This document shows, in pieces, positions 45,315 through 55,500 of a stretch of 64,000 bases of DNA. Every line of letters begins with the position of its first letter. Position 1 is the first letter of the stretch. A program made the position numbers and the translations under genes. Source of the stretch: JAPYTK01 sp964401935 (GTDB taxonomy: Bacteria; Myxococcota_A; Polyangia; Polyangiales; Polyangiaceae); contig CAYOAL010000025.1 of assembly GCA_964401935.1 (NCBI GenBank), positions 1 to 64,000 of the forward strand, read 5' to 3'. The notes under the pieces were generated by a model. That model was not told the DNA's origin. It did no database searches and saw nothing but the letters and a program-made list of their open reading frames with translations.

Positions 45315-45710
45315 TCAGTGGTAGGCCTGGCGTAGCGCTCGGAGAGCGTCGATGACGGTGAAGATCCCGACCACCACGCCGGCATCCATGACCACCGCGC
45401 TGCCCACCTTCCGCAGCTCCATCTCTTGGGCCACCTCGTGAACGGGGGTGACGGGGGAGACGACAAAGGGGCTCACCTCGCAGACGGCGCCGATCTTGGG
45501 CACCTCTCGGCTCGTGCGGAGGGTGGCCAGCACCACCTCGAGGTCGCGCTTGGAGAGGATGCCGAAGAGCTTCGCGCCGTCCATCACCGGGATGTGGCGG
45601 ATGTCCTGGGTGATCATCACCTCCAGGGCGTGCGTCACCGTGTCCCGCCGATCGAGCTCGGTGGGCAGGCGCGTCATGAACTCGCTCACGGGCGGGGCTC
45701 TTCGGGCCAT
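45315..45710 (-). CDS. CBS-domain pair protein
   Basis: The 131-aa protein consists of two CBS motifs and little else. The first has V-T-H-A-L-E-V-M-I-T-Q-D-I-R-H-I-P-V-M-D (about residues 25-43) and G-I-L-S-K-R-D-L. The second has V-G-S-A-V-V-M-D-A-G-V-V-V-G-I-F-T-V-I-D-A-L near 105-125. Such pairs bind adenine nucleotides and act as energy sensors. No fused or adjacent effector is evident. It is convergent with the lipoprotein pair and divergent from the glycosyltransferase-like gene. Confidence 0.9.
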   Translation of the reverse strand: MARRAPPVSEFMTRLPTELDRRDTVTHALEVMITQDIRHIPVMDGAKLFGILSKRDLEVVLATLRTSREVPKIGAVCEVSPFVVSPVTPVHEVAQEMELRKVGSAVVMDAGVVVGIFTVIDALRALRQAYH

Positions 45711-45763
45711 GCGAGGGAGGCAGCAAGGAGCATGCCGAGGGCGACCTTCGAGGAGGCGGGGCG

Positions 45764-45794
45764 ATGACGCGCGCGTGCGCCACGAGGGTATGAT
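45764..45794 (+). promoter_or_regulatory. Putative promoter of the glycosyltransferase-like gene
   Basis: ATGACG (45764-45769), a 19-base spacer and TATGAT (45789-45794), five of six matches to the -10 consensus. The hexamer ends nine bases before the GTG start at 45804, and no Shine-Dalgarno is visible. Confidence 0.45.
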
Positions 45795-45803
45795 GGCGCC
45801 TTC

Positions 45804-47612
45804 GTGGAAGACCGCTTTCGAGCCCTCCAGGACACGCTGCGCCTCCCCCTCGGTGCCAAGGAGGCGCTCGTCTACTCCCCGCTCGGTGGCGACCCGCAGA
45901 TCGTCACCGAGGCGGAGCTCGCGCTCGTGGCGCGGTGCGCCGAGTTCGCGACGCTGCACGAGCACGCGGCGCGGCTCGACGGTCCGATGGTGTCGCCCAC
46001 CACGCGCCACGGCGGCTCGGTGCGTTCGCTGCGGCAGCTCGTCGACCGCGGCCTCTTGGTGTCGGAGCGAGCGCTCACCGCCGCGGTGAGGGCGGCGCCC
46101 TCGGGCGACGAGGGCCCGACCGAGATCGCCTCGGTGGGCATCCCGTCGGGCCGACCCGAGCTCGCGGCCGAGGCGGTCGCGAGCATCGCGCGGGGGCGGG
46201 CCGGCCGCCCCCTGGAGGTGGTGATCGCCGACGACGGCGCCGACGCCGCGCTGTGCCGCTCGATGATCGAGGCGGTCTCGGCGAAGGCCGCCAGCGACCC
46301 CGGCCTCCGACTCCGCTACCTCGGACCGAGCGAGCGTGAGGCCCAGGCCGGGCTGCTCGCCGCCCGCGCCGGCGTGGCCCCCGAGCTCGTCCGGTGGGCG
46401 CTCACCCGACAGCACCCGGGCAGCTGGAGCGCAGGAGCGCTGCGCAACGCCCTCATGCTCGACGTGATCGGCGCGCCCGCGCTCCAGATCGACGACGACA
46501 TCCGCTGGGAGGTCGCGCTGCCGCCGATCGTCGAGCCAGGGCTCGCCCTCTGTTCGGCGGGCAGCGTGATGGAGCTCTGGTTCCCCGCGCCGGAGCGCGA
46601 CGGAGCGACCCTCGTCGCGCTCGCGCCGGGAGACGTGGCGCGGCTCCACGAGCGTCTGCTCGGTCGGAGCCTCGGCGCCTGCGTTCGCGACGCCGCCGCC
46701 CTCGAGCTGTCCGACGCCTCGGGCGCCTTCCTGCAGCACGCGATCGAGGGGCGCGGGCGCGTCTCGTGCACGCAGATGGGCCTGTGCGGTGACGCGGCCA
46801 CCGGAACGCTCGGCCACTACCTGCTCTTGCAGGGGCGCTCGCGGGAGCGCCTCGTGGTGAGCGAGCCGATCTACGAGCACGCCTTCGCGTCGCGGCAGGG
46901 CGTGCGCGCCACCCGAAAAGACGGCATCAGCGACGGCGCGTTCTGCATGAGCTACGCGCTCGGGCTCGACGGCCGCGTGCTCCTGCCGCCGTTCATGCCC
47001 GAGGGCAGAAACGGCGATGGCGTCTTCGGCCACGTGCTGCGGCGCGCCCTGCGGGACCATCTGTTCGGCTTCGTTCCCGAGGTCGTGGCCCACCAGCCGC
47101 CACCGCGCGCGTCCTCCGTCGAAGACCTGCTCGCCCAGCTCGAGGGCATCGACGCCAACGATCTGGTCTGCCGCATCATCGCGGCCACCCCCCTCACGCC
47201 TGGCGACGGGGCGTCGGGCCTCGAGGTGCTCGGTGGCCATCTCGAGAACCTCGGAGGGCTGAGCGTGGCGGCGCTCGAGGAGACGGTGAGGGGGTTGGTG
47301 CTGCGCACGCGCAGCCGCGACATCTCGCTGTTGCGCCACACCCTGGCGAGCCACCATCACCGCCCGCCGTACTGGGCGCGCGACGTGGGACGCCTCGTGG
47401 AGCGGCTGAAGCAGGCGGTGCTGCGCGCCGAGCACGCCCACCCCCGCGATCTGATGCGGCTCCATGGCGACGAGCGGGGCCGCCGCGCGCTCGGGGAGGT
47501 GCTCCTCTCGTACGGCCGGCTCCTCCGCGCCTGGCCTCGGCTCGACCGGGCGGCACGCGAGCTCGCCGCCGCGGGGGTACGCGCGTCGCGTCCGTGGCCC
47601 GAGTTGAGGTAA
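45804..47612 (+). CDS. Glycosyltransferase family 2-like protein with wHTH-like N-terminus
   Basis: The 602-aa protein has a nucleotide-sugar-binding-like core: V-G-I-P-S-G-R-P-E near residue 112, V-V-I-A-D-D-G-A-D near 137 (the GT2 strand-2 Asp region) and a possible metal motif I-D-D-D-I near 229. The first 95 residues form a helix-rich, winged-helix-like domain (L-x-Y-S-P then T-E-A-E-L-A-L-V and a S-L-R-Q-L-V-D-R-G-L-L end) similar in pattern to PqqD/RRE peptide-binding domains. The C-terminal 170 residues are helical. Start GTG 45804. The next gene is only 10 bp downstream. Product may be a glycosylated surface molecule or peptide; confidence in the enzyme class is moderate. Confidence 0.65.
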   Translation: MEDRFRALQDTLRLPLGAKEALVYSPLGGDPQIVTEAELALVARCAEFATLHEHAARLDGPMVSPTTRHGGSVRSLRQLVDRGLLVSERALTAAVRAAPSGDEGPTEIASVGIPSGRPELAAEAVASIARGRAGRPLEVVIADDGADAALCRSMIEAVSAKAASDPGLRLRYLGPSEREAQAGLLAARAGVAPELVRWALTRQHPGSWSAGALRNALMLDVIGAPALQIDDDIRWEVALPPIVEPGLALCSAGSVMELWFPAPERDGATLVALAPGDVARLHERLLGRSLGACVRDAAALELSDASGAFLQHAIEGRGRVSCTQMGLCGDAATGTLGHYLLLQGRSRERLVVSEPIYEHAFASRQGVRATRKDGISDGAFCMSYALGLDGRVLLPPFMPEGRNGDGVFGHVLRRALRDHLFGFVPEVVAHQPPPRASSVEDLLAQLEGIDANDLVCRIIAATPLTPGDGASGLEVLGGHLENLGGLSVAALEETVRGLVLRTRSRDISLLRHTLASHHHRPPYWARDVGRLVERLKQAVLRAEHAHPRDLMRLHGDERGRRALGEVLLSYGRLLRAWPRLDRAARELAAAGVRASRPWPELR

Positions 47613-47622
47613 GCTGCCGGAG

Positions 47623-49095
47623 ATGAAGCGCGCGAGCGCGTTGTCCCTCCTCATCTCGTGCGGCCTCGTCGTCGCGGCGTGCAACGCGATCTTCGGGCTC
47701 GATGAAGGCGAGCTCGATGGGTCGGTCTGCGCCGACGGCTCGACCTGTGACGACGACAATCCCTGCACCGTAGATCAGTGCGTGAAGGGCAGCTGCGTGT
47801 CGATCGGGGGACCCAACGTGGTGGTGACGGAGGACGCACAGGTCCCGGGCGACTGCCGCCGCCTGCGCTGCGACGCCGAGGGCGCCCTCGAAGAGGTGGT
47901 CGACGACAGCGACGTCCCCGACGACGGGAACGACTGCACGGTAGAGGAGTGCCGCTCGGGGGAGGTGTTCGGCGCGCTGGTCGACTTCGGGAGCCGCTGC
48001 GACAACGGCAACGGCTTCTGCGACACCGAGGGGCGCTGCGGGGACTGCATCTCCGAGGCCGACTGCCCGGCGAGCAACTTCTGCGTGAGCTTCGCGTGCG
48101 AGCTGGGGCAGTGCGCGGCGTCGTTTGCGCCGCGCGGCGCCCCGCTCCCCACCGACGAGGGAGGCGATTGCCGCCGCGAGGTGTGCGACGGCAACGGGAT
48201 GACGACCTTCGAGGACGATCCCACCGATCTGCCGCTCGATGGCAACGACTGCACCCAGGATCTGTGCACCGGCGCGCCGCTCTCGCCGAGCAACCCCGCG
48301 GTCACCGATGGCAGCTCGTGTGGTGCGGGAGCGAGCACCGAGTGTCAGGGCGGGATCTGCGTCGGTTGCTCCGACAACGGCGACTGTTCGCCTTCGACGA
48401 CCTGCGCGACCTGGTCGTGCAACACGAGCAATCAGCAGTGCGAGGTGGTGTACGCGGTGGCGCAGACGCCGCTCCCCGCTGCGCAGCAACAGAGCGGCGA
48501 CTGTCAGCGGCTGGTGTGCAACGGCACCGGCGGCCTCTCCACCCAGAACGACAACGCCGACGTCTTCGACGACGGCAACGCCTGCACCACCGACAGCTGC
48601 TCGCAAGGGTCGCCGATTCACACCGATCGGCCGCTCAACACGGTGTGCGCGGGCGGGTTCTGTAACGCCACCGGCACCTGCGTGCAGTGCAACAGCGCGG
48701 GCCAGTGCCCGCCGGGCGCCAACGCCTGTCAGGTGGCCGACTGCGCCGCCAACCTCTGCACCATCGTGTTTCGCGCTTCGGGCTACGTGATCGCGATGCA
48801 GACCCCTGGCGACTGCAAGACGGCGGTGTGCAACGGCTCGGGGGCCATCACCAGCCAGACCACGAGCAGCGACGTTCCCCCCGACGACGGGAACGACTGC
48901 ACGAGCTCGGTGTGCGTGGGCTCGACGCCTACCCACCAGTGGCTCTACGGCACGCCGTGCAGCGGTGGCTTCTGTAGCTCCGGGGGGTGCGTGGAGTGTC
49001 TCCAGAGCAGCCACTGTCCGAGCTCCGGGGAGTGTTGCAACGTGAGCTACAACCAGTGCGTCTTGAACGGCAGCGGGTGCACACTCTCGAGCTGA
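47623..49095 (+). CDS. Cys-rich repeat lipoprotein
   Basis: The 490-aa product has a signal peptide with lipobox V-A-A-C (about residue 20). The mature part holds about 60 Cys in four to five copies of a unit following the pattern G-D-C-x-x-x-x-C-x-G-x-G, then D-V-x-D-D-G-N-D-C-T-x-x-x-C, then a G-G-x-C-x-x-x-G-x-C-x-x-C segment. The D-D-G-N-x-C-T core resembles the myxobacterial Cys-rich repeats of surface proteins and may bind calcium. Disulfide-rich, extracellular. A TAAGCT hexamer ends seven bases before the ATG. Confidence 0.85.
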   Translation: MKRASALSLLISCGLVVAACNAIFGLDEGELDGSVCADGSTCDDDNPCTVDQCVKGSCVSIGGPNVVVTEDAQVPGDCRRLRCDAEGALEEVVDDSDVPDDGNDCTVEECRSGEVFGALVDFGSRCDNGNGFCDTEGRCGDCISEADCPASNFCVSFACELGQCAASFAPRGAPLPTDEGGDCRREVCDGNGMTTFEDDPTDLPLDGNDCTQDLCTGAPLSPSNPAVTDGSSCGAGASTECQGGICVGCSDNGDCSPSTTCATWSCNTSNQQCEVVYAVAQTPLPAAQQQSGDCQRLVCNGTGGLSTQNDNADVFDDGNACTTDSCSQGSPIHTDRPLNTVCAGGFCNATGTCVQCNSAGQCPPGANACQVADCAANLCTIVFRASGYVIAMQTPGDCKTAVCNGSGAITSQTTSSDVPPDDGNDCTSSVCVGSTPTHQWLYGTPCSGGFCSSGGCVECLQSSHCPSSGECCNVSYNQCVLNGSGCTLSS

Positions 49096-49105
49096 AGCGG
49101 ATTCC

Positions 49106-52100
49106 GTGGCCGAGGTGAGTGAACGAGACGGACTGGTCGAGGTCGAGACCCTCGTGCTGCGGCGCGAGCTCCCGGGAGGGGCGTTCACCTGTCAGCCCCT
49201 GGCCGAGCTCTCACGGGTGAGTCACGGCGGCCGCGACGAGGCGCTCGTGCGGCTCGAGCGCTTCCTCGAGAAGCACCTCACCACGGCGCCGGCGCGGCTG
49301 GTCGCGCGTTACGGGTTCCCGAGCGGGGTCGCGCTCGAGAGCGTCGACGTCGAGCTCGTGCGCCGCGACCTCCCCGAGCGGCTCCGCCGCCCCCTGTGCG
49401 TTCGGTTTCCCTGCGTGGTGCTGCCCCAAGGAGCCGACGCCTGGGTGATCCTGCCCGCGCTCGATCACACCTTCTTCCTGGCTCGTGGCGAGTCGCTGGC
49501 GGCGGTGGTGGCGAGCGAGGCGCAGCGCCTCGTGCAGGCGCGGGGAGCGTGGGGCCAAGACGAGCTCTTGCTCTTGCCAGCCGCGCGCGAGGAGCTCGTG
49601 CCCCTCACCGTGTTGTTGGCGCACGAAGGGGAGGGCCTCCTCGGGAGGGCCGAGAGCGCGCGCAAGCGGAAGGTGGCGGAGCACCGGAGACGCCTCGCGC
49701 TCGAGGTGCTCGAGCGTGTGGCCGAGCCGCTGCATCGCTCGCGTCGAGGGCCGTGGCGACGGTCGCGCGCCGAGCTCGTCGGCGGCGCGGAGACGCTCGA
49801 GCGCCTCGAGGCGCTGCTCTTGACGCCGCGGCGCGGCAGCGTGCTCTTGGTGGGCGAGGAGGGGGTGGGGAAGAGCGCGTTCGTCGAGGCCTTCTGTTCG
49901 CGGCACGGAGCGACTCGCCTCTTGTTCTCCACGTCGGCGGCCCAGCTCGTGGCGGGCATGAGCGGCTTCGGAGAGTGGCAGGAGCGGGTGACCGAGGTGG
50001 CGCGGGCGGCCGAGGAGCTCGACGCGGTCTTGTACTTCGAGAACCTCCGCGAGCTCTTGGGCGAGCGGCCGGAGCGCGGCGGTGTCGACGTCGCGGGCGT
50101 GCTGCGGCCCTACGTCGTGAATGGGCGCCTGCGGCTCCTGGGCGAGCTCACCCCCGACGCCGTCGACGGCGCGAGCCGTCGGCAGCCGGCGCTCTTCGCC
50201 GCCCTCGCGCGCGTGACCGTGACGCCGTCGACGCGGGAGGCGGCTCGGCTGGTGCTCGCCGCGCACGCCCGCCGGTGGCAGCGCGACGACGGCCCCTCGC
50301 TGGAGAATGACGCACAGGCCGCGATCCTCGAGGTGACGGATCGCTATCTCCCCTACCGCGCGTTTCCCGGCAAGGCCGTACGCCTCGCGGAGGAGCTCGC
50401 GGCGACCGCCCGCGAAGGGGAGTCGATCGGCGCCGATCGCGCCTACGACGCGTTCAGCGCCAAGAGCGGCATCCCCGGGTTCTTGCTCCGCCCTGACCGC
50501 GCGCTCTCGGTCGACGAGCTCGTGGTGCGTCTCGGGGAGCGGGTGGTGGGCCAGCGCGAGGCCGTTCGTCGCGTGGCCGAGACGCTGAGCGTGGTGAAGG
50601 CGCGCCTCTCGCCGGAGGGGAGGCCCCTGTCCACGTTCCTGTTCGTCGGGCCGACCGGGGTGGGGAAGACCGAGGTCGCGCGCGCGCTGTCGTCGCTCTT
50701 GTTCGGGAGCGAAGAGCGGATGGTGCGGTTCGACATGAGCGAGTACACCGATCCGTTCGCCGCGCTTCGGCTCATCCGGGGCACGCCGCGGGGAGGGGGA
50801 GCGCTCACCAGCCGGGTGCGCGAGCAGCCGTTCTGCCTGCTGTTGCTCGACGAGATCGAGAAGGCCCACCCGTCGGTGTTCGATCTCTTGCTGCAGGTGC
50901 TCGGCGAGGGGCGCCTCACCGACGGGGAAGGGCGGACCACGTTCTTCCACAACGCCATCATCATCCTCACCTCGAACCTCGGGGCTGGCGACGACAAGGG
51001 CCCCATCGGCCTCAGAGCGGCGGCGCCCGACCGACACGCGCGCTACCTGCGCGCGGTAGAAGAGGCCTTTCGCCCCGAGCTCGTGGGGCGGCTCGACCGC
51101 GTGGTGGTGTTCGAGCCGCTCACCGAGGAGGAGCTCGAGGCGGTCACCGACCTCGCCATCCGTCGCGTCGGCGAGCGCCGGGGCCTGATGGAGCACGGGG
51201 TGGCGCTCGAGGTGACGGAGGCGGCCCGGAAGATCCTCGCCCACGGCGGTCACGACGTGCGCTACGGGGTGAGGGCGCTGCGTCGTCACCTCGAGGCGAT
51301 GGTGGTGGTGCCGATCTCGCGCGTGCTCGCCCAGAAGGGTCCGGAGGCGCGCGGCGCCCTCGCCTGGGTGGGGACCTCGCGGGAGGGGAGCTGCCCCACC
51401 GAGAGTTCAAGGCATCGGATCGCGCGCGAGCGGGTGGGCTCGCTCGTGGTGGAGCTGTATCGGCGGGCCGCGGCTGGCTCGCGGCGGGGGCTGGCGGGGG
51501 GCGACGCGGTGGCCGAGGGGCGGCGGCGCCTCGACGTGCTCGTCGATCGCGACGAGGTGCGGGGGGTGTTCGATCACCTCGAGCTCTGTCGTGCGCAGCT
51601 CGCCACCGCGCGCTCGCGGCGGCGAGAGGACCGGGCGCGGCCCGAGCTCGCCGGAGACGACATCGAGGGGCTGAGGCGCGAGCAGCACCGTGTGGAGCGG
51701 GCAGTCGAGGAGCTCGAGGCCCTCCGCGCCGACGTGCGCGTCGCCGAGCAGCTGTGCCTCACCGCGCTGTTCGACGGGGAGCCGGCCGAAGAGTGGGCGG
51801 CGGAGGCGACGGGGATCCTCGGTCGTGGCCACGCGGCGGTCGCGCGCCTCTTGCTCTCGCCGCGCGCGGAACGCGACGAGGTGACGCTGGCGCTGTTCGC
51901 CCCCGATGGCCCGGCGGCGCTCCGCGAGTGGCTCACCGGGCTCGTGGCGGAGGCGCCGCGGCGGGGCTGGCTGCTCTCGTTTCACGAGCGGTCGGACGGA
52001 CCTCACGGGGAGAGCTGGCCGTCGGTGCGGCCGTTCGGACCGCCGCGGGACCTCTCGTGGGCGCGGCGAGAGCTGCTCGGGGGCCGCGGGCGGGATCGGG

Positions 52101-52510
52101 TGGTGATGCGCGCCCGCGGCCGCGAGGCCGCCCTGTGGCTCGGACTCGAGGCGGGGACGCATCGGCTCCTCGGCTTGGCCGACAACGACGCCGCGCGGCA
52201 CCTCGAGGTGCGGCTCGGGGCGCTGCGGTTCGAGCTCGACGACGAGGCCTGGCTCCATCCCGAGCTCTTGCGCATGCCAGAGGCTCCGCGGCGTGGGGTG
52301 GCGGTGGCCCGCGAGCGTCACGTGCGCGGCACGGAGGTCGTCGTTCACAAGGTGCGGACGGCGCCGGTGCCGGCGCGCGAGTACTGGCAACGCATCGAGG
52401 AGATCGCGCTCGAGCACCTCCTGTTCCTGCACGACAGCGGGGCGGCCGACGGGATCCTGAGGGGCGTGTGCGGTCGGCCCGTCGGCGGCGCGAGCGAGGG
52501 GGAGGCGTGA
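49106..52510 (+). CDS. Clp-like double AAA+ ATPase with release-factor-like C-terminus, gene 1 of 3
   Basis: The 1134-aa protein has an unfamiliar N-terminal domain (about 1-200). NBD1 has Walker A GEEGVGKS (about 249), an A-G-M-S-G-F-G-E-W-Q-E-R pore-loop region and a Walker B ending F-E-N, with Phe for the usual Asp. NBD2 has Walker A GPTGVGKT (about 514), Walker B D-E-I-E-K-A-H (about 580) and T-S-N-L-G-A, but not the GYVG pore loop. There is no ClpB middle domain. After the Clp small domain, residues about 810-1125 resemble PCRF plus catalytic-domain remnants of RF-1/RF-2: a coiled coil, then L-E-A-G-T-H-R-L-L-G (about 1010) and H-V-R-G-T-E-V-V-V-H-K-V where RF has its GGQ segment. Start GTG 49106; stop overlaps gene 2 (GTGA). 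Confidence 0.85.
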   Translation: MAEVSERDGLVEVETLVLRRELPGGAFTCQPLAELSRVSHGGRDEALVRLERFLEKHLTTAPARLVARYGFPSGVALESVDVELVRRDLPERLRRPLCVRFPCVVLPQGADAWVILPALDHTFFLARGESLAAVVASEAQRLVQARGAWGQDELLLLPAAREELVPLTVLLAHEGEGLLGRAESARKRKVAEHRRRLALEVLERVAEPLHRSRRGPWRRSRAELVGGAETLERLEALLLTPRRGSVLLVGEEGVGKSAFVEAFCSRHGATRLLFSTSAAQLVAGMSGFGEWQERVTEVARAAEELDAVLYFENLRELLGERPERGGVDVAGVLRPYVVNGRLRLLGELTPDAVDGASRRQPALFAALARVTVTPSTREAARLVLAAHARRWQRDDGPSLENDAQAAILEVTDRYLPYRAFPGKAVRLAEELAATAREGESIGADRAYDAFSAKSGIPGFLLRPDRALSVDELVVRLGERVVGQREAVRRVAETLSVVKARLSPEGRPLSTFLFVGPTGVGKTEVARALSSLLFGSEERMVRFDMSEYTDPFAALRLIRGTPRGGGALTSRVREQPFCLLLLDEIEKAHPSVFDLLLQVLGEGRLTDGEGRTTFFHNAIIILTSNLGAGDDKGPIGLRAAAPDRHARYLRAVEEAFRPELVGRLDRVVVFEPLTEEELEAVTDLAIRRVGERRGLMEHGVALEVTEAARKILAHGGHDVRYGVRALRRHLEAMVVVPISRVLAQKGPEARGALAWVGTSREGSCPTESSRHRIARERVGSLVVELYRRAAAGSRRGLAGGDAVAEGRRRLDVLVDRDEVRGVFDHLELCRAQLATARSRRREDRARPELAGDDIEGLRREQHRVERAVEELEALRADVRVAEQLCLTALFDGEPAEEWAAEATGILGRGHAAVARLLLSPRAERDEVTLALFAPDGPAALREWLTGLVAEAPRRGWLLSFHERSDGPHGESWPSVRPFGPPRDLSWARRELLGGRGRDRVVMRARGREAALWLGLEAGTHRLLGLADNDAARHLEVRLGALRFELDDEAWLHPELLRMPEAPRRGVAVARERHVRGTEVVVHKVRTAPVPAREYWQRIEEIALEHLLFLHDSGAADGILRGVCGRPVGGASEGEA

Positions 52511-55500
52511 ACGTCGAGCTGTCCCTCGCGGTGTACCAGCGCAAGGAGGGCGGCGAGCTCTCGTGGACCACGCTCGGCCTCGGCGAGCTCACCGAGACGG
52601 TGCGCGGTCACAGCGCGGTGAAGACCCAGCGGCGCCTCGTCGCCAAGCTGAGGACGAAGCTCAGAGACGTGGAGGCGGCCGAGCTCGAGCGCTTTCAGCT
52701 CCACCGTGGGCTGCGCCTCGTGCGTGTGCGCCTCGAGGTGGTCGTGAGCGACGGGATGGGCCGCGCACGGGTGAGCGGGGTGTTCCCGCTGGTGGCCGAG
52801 CCGCGCAAGAGCAGCGCGGAGCAGCGCGTGATCGTGGTGTACCACCCGTGGCGACAGGACGACTGGCTCTTCGTCGAACACGAGCACGAGGTGGCCACCG
52901 CCGCCGAGGCGTTCTTCCGCCACGCGTGGAGCGCGCTCCCGCTCCACGAAGTGGAGGCGCTGCGCACAGACGGCAAGGACGTGATCAAGCCGCTGTCGTT
53001 CTCGGCGGCGGTGCGGCCGATCGACGCGCGCGACGACCGCCGGGATCAGCGTGGGCGGGCGCGGCGCGAGGTGGATGTGCTGTCGGAGATAGGCCAAAAT
53101 CAGACGCTGCGGGCCATCGAGAAGACGCTCCCGCTCGGCATGCCACGGCCGGGGTTGCGCAAGCGGCTGTGGCTCGCGCTCGGCGGTCGAAACAAGAAGA
53201 GCTCGGTGCTCGTGGGGCCGCCCAAGACGGGCAAGAGCACCGCCATCGCCCGCTGGATCGCCGATCTGCTCGACGGGGACGACTACGCCACCCACCACAG
53301 CCTCGACCGCATCCACCAGGTGTGGCGGGTGAGCGGCAAGCGCCTCATCGCCGGCATGTCCCACCTCGGCGACTGGGAGGAACGATGCCTGGATCTGTTG
53401 GCGCAGCTCGGCAAGGCACGAGTGATCCTGTGGATCGACGACCTCCACTTGTGGGGCAAGCTGGGTCGCTCGCGCGAGAGCGAGCGGAGCTTCGCCGACT
53501 TCTTTCGCGGACCGGTGGCGCGCGGCGAGCTCACGGTGGTGGGGGAGTGCACCGAGGAGCAGCTCTTTCGCCTCGAGGACGACGCGCCCTCCTTCGCGAA
53601 GCTGTTCGACCCCATCGCGGTGCCGCCGGCGACCCGCGCCGACACCTTGCAGATGCTCGTCCACGAGGGGAGTCGCCTCGAGCTGGAGGTAGGCTGCCGC
53701 TTCCATCCCTTGACCTACCGCACCATCCTCGAGATGGGGGCAGCGCTCTCCCCGTGGACGGCGTTTCCCGGCAAGGCCATCGACACCCTCGAGAAGCTGG
53801 CGGATGCCCGCGAGTCGAGCGCCGCGCAACAACAACCTATCGAGCCGACCGACGTCGTGGCCTTGCTCTCTCGGGAGACCGGCCTCCCAGAGAGCCTGCT
53901 CACGCTCGAGAGCGCGCTCGACCTCGATCTGCTCCAAGAGAACCTCGAGTCCCGGGTGATGGGCCAGGCGGAGGCGACGCGCGCCGCCTGCGATCTCGTG
54001 AGCCGCATCCGGGCCGGTCTCACCGATCCCAAGCGGCCCTACGCGGTGATGCTCTTCACCGGTCCTACCGGCACGGGCAAGACCGAGCTCGCCAAGCAGA
54101 TCGCCCAGTTTCTCTACGGGGACGTCTCGCGCCTCATTCGGTTCGACATGAGCGAGCTGTCTGGTCCCGACGCGGTGGCGCGTCTCATCGGCGATGGCTA
54201 CACCGCGGCCGGACAGCTCACGCGCCGGATCCGCGAGCAGCCCTTCAGCGTGCTCTTGCTCGACGAGATCGAGAAGGCCCACCGCTCGGTGCTCAACCTC
54301 CTGTTGCAGCTGTTCGACGACGCGCGGCTCACCGACGCGGCCGGCGACACCACGAGCTTCGCCCACAGCGTGATCATCATGACGTCCAACCTCGGCGCGC
54401 GGGCGTCGCGCCCGGTCGGGTTTGGCGACGTGAGCAACAAGGTGATGGCCGACATCGCGGCGGAGGTGGCGAGCTTCTTCCCGCCGGAGCTCTTCAATCG
54501 GATCGACACGGTGGTGCCGTTCCGGCCGCTGTCGCCGGAGGTGGCGGAGGCGGTGGCGGTGAAGGAGCTGGCCGAGCTGTTCGCGCGCCGCGGCATGAAG
54601 GAGCGGAACATCTTCGTGTATGCGGCGGCGGCGGTGAAAGAGCGCATCGTCGCCGACGCCTTCGACGAGCGCTGGGGAGCGCGCACGGTGAAGCGCTTCC
54701 TCGAAGACCGCGTGGGGTCGCTCCTCGCGGAGCACATCAGCGGCGCGAAGGCGAGCGCGATGCAGGTGGTGCGCCTCTACGAGGTGGAGGGGAGCTTTCG
54801 GCTCCACGCCGAGCCGCTCGAGGAGGTGGGGCCAGAGCTCGAGGCGTCGCCGATGGAGGCGCTCCTCGAGGCTCCGGTGGAGGAGCTCGCCCGTCACGCG
54901 GCGGCGGTGGCGGCGCGGGTGGGCGCGGCGGCGGGGAGCGCCGCGCGCTTTCGGGACGCCGCTCACGGCGACCCCACGTTGCTCTACTACGTCGACTGGT
55001 ACGAGCGCCGCGCGCGCGAGCTCGCCAGCCTCCTCGGCGGCGATGACGCGGAAGATCGGGCCGATCTCGACGCGCGGCTCTGGGCGGGCACGGTGGGGGA
55101 GCGCCTCCGCTTGCCGGTGCGGGGTCGAAGGGCGGCAGGACGCGAGGAGCAGCTCGCTCGCATCGGGGAGGGCCTGTATCACGCCGGGCACACCGACGCG
55201 CTCGCCGACGGCGCCGCGCATCGAGCGCGCCTCTGCCTCCTCGGCATCAACCACGAGGGCGATCGCAGCCCCGCTCCCCTCAGCGGCCGCGGCAGCGGTC
55301 GGTTGATCGAGCTGCTCCTCGACGCCTACGAGGGGCAGCTCGAGGTGACCGCGGTGGCCGGCCGTCACCTCGACGGCTCGATCGTGACCCGCCGCGACGA
55401 CATCCTCGGAGCGAGCCTCACCCACGTGGTGCTCGACGTGGCTGGCTTCGCGGTCGCGCGCTTGCTCGCGGGGGAGGTGGGGTGTCACATCCGGCGCTCG

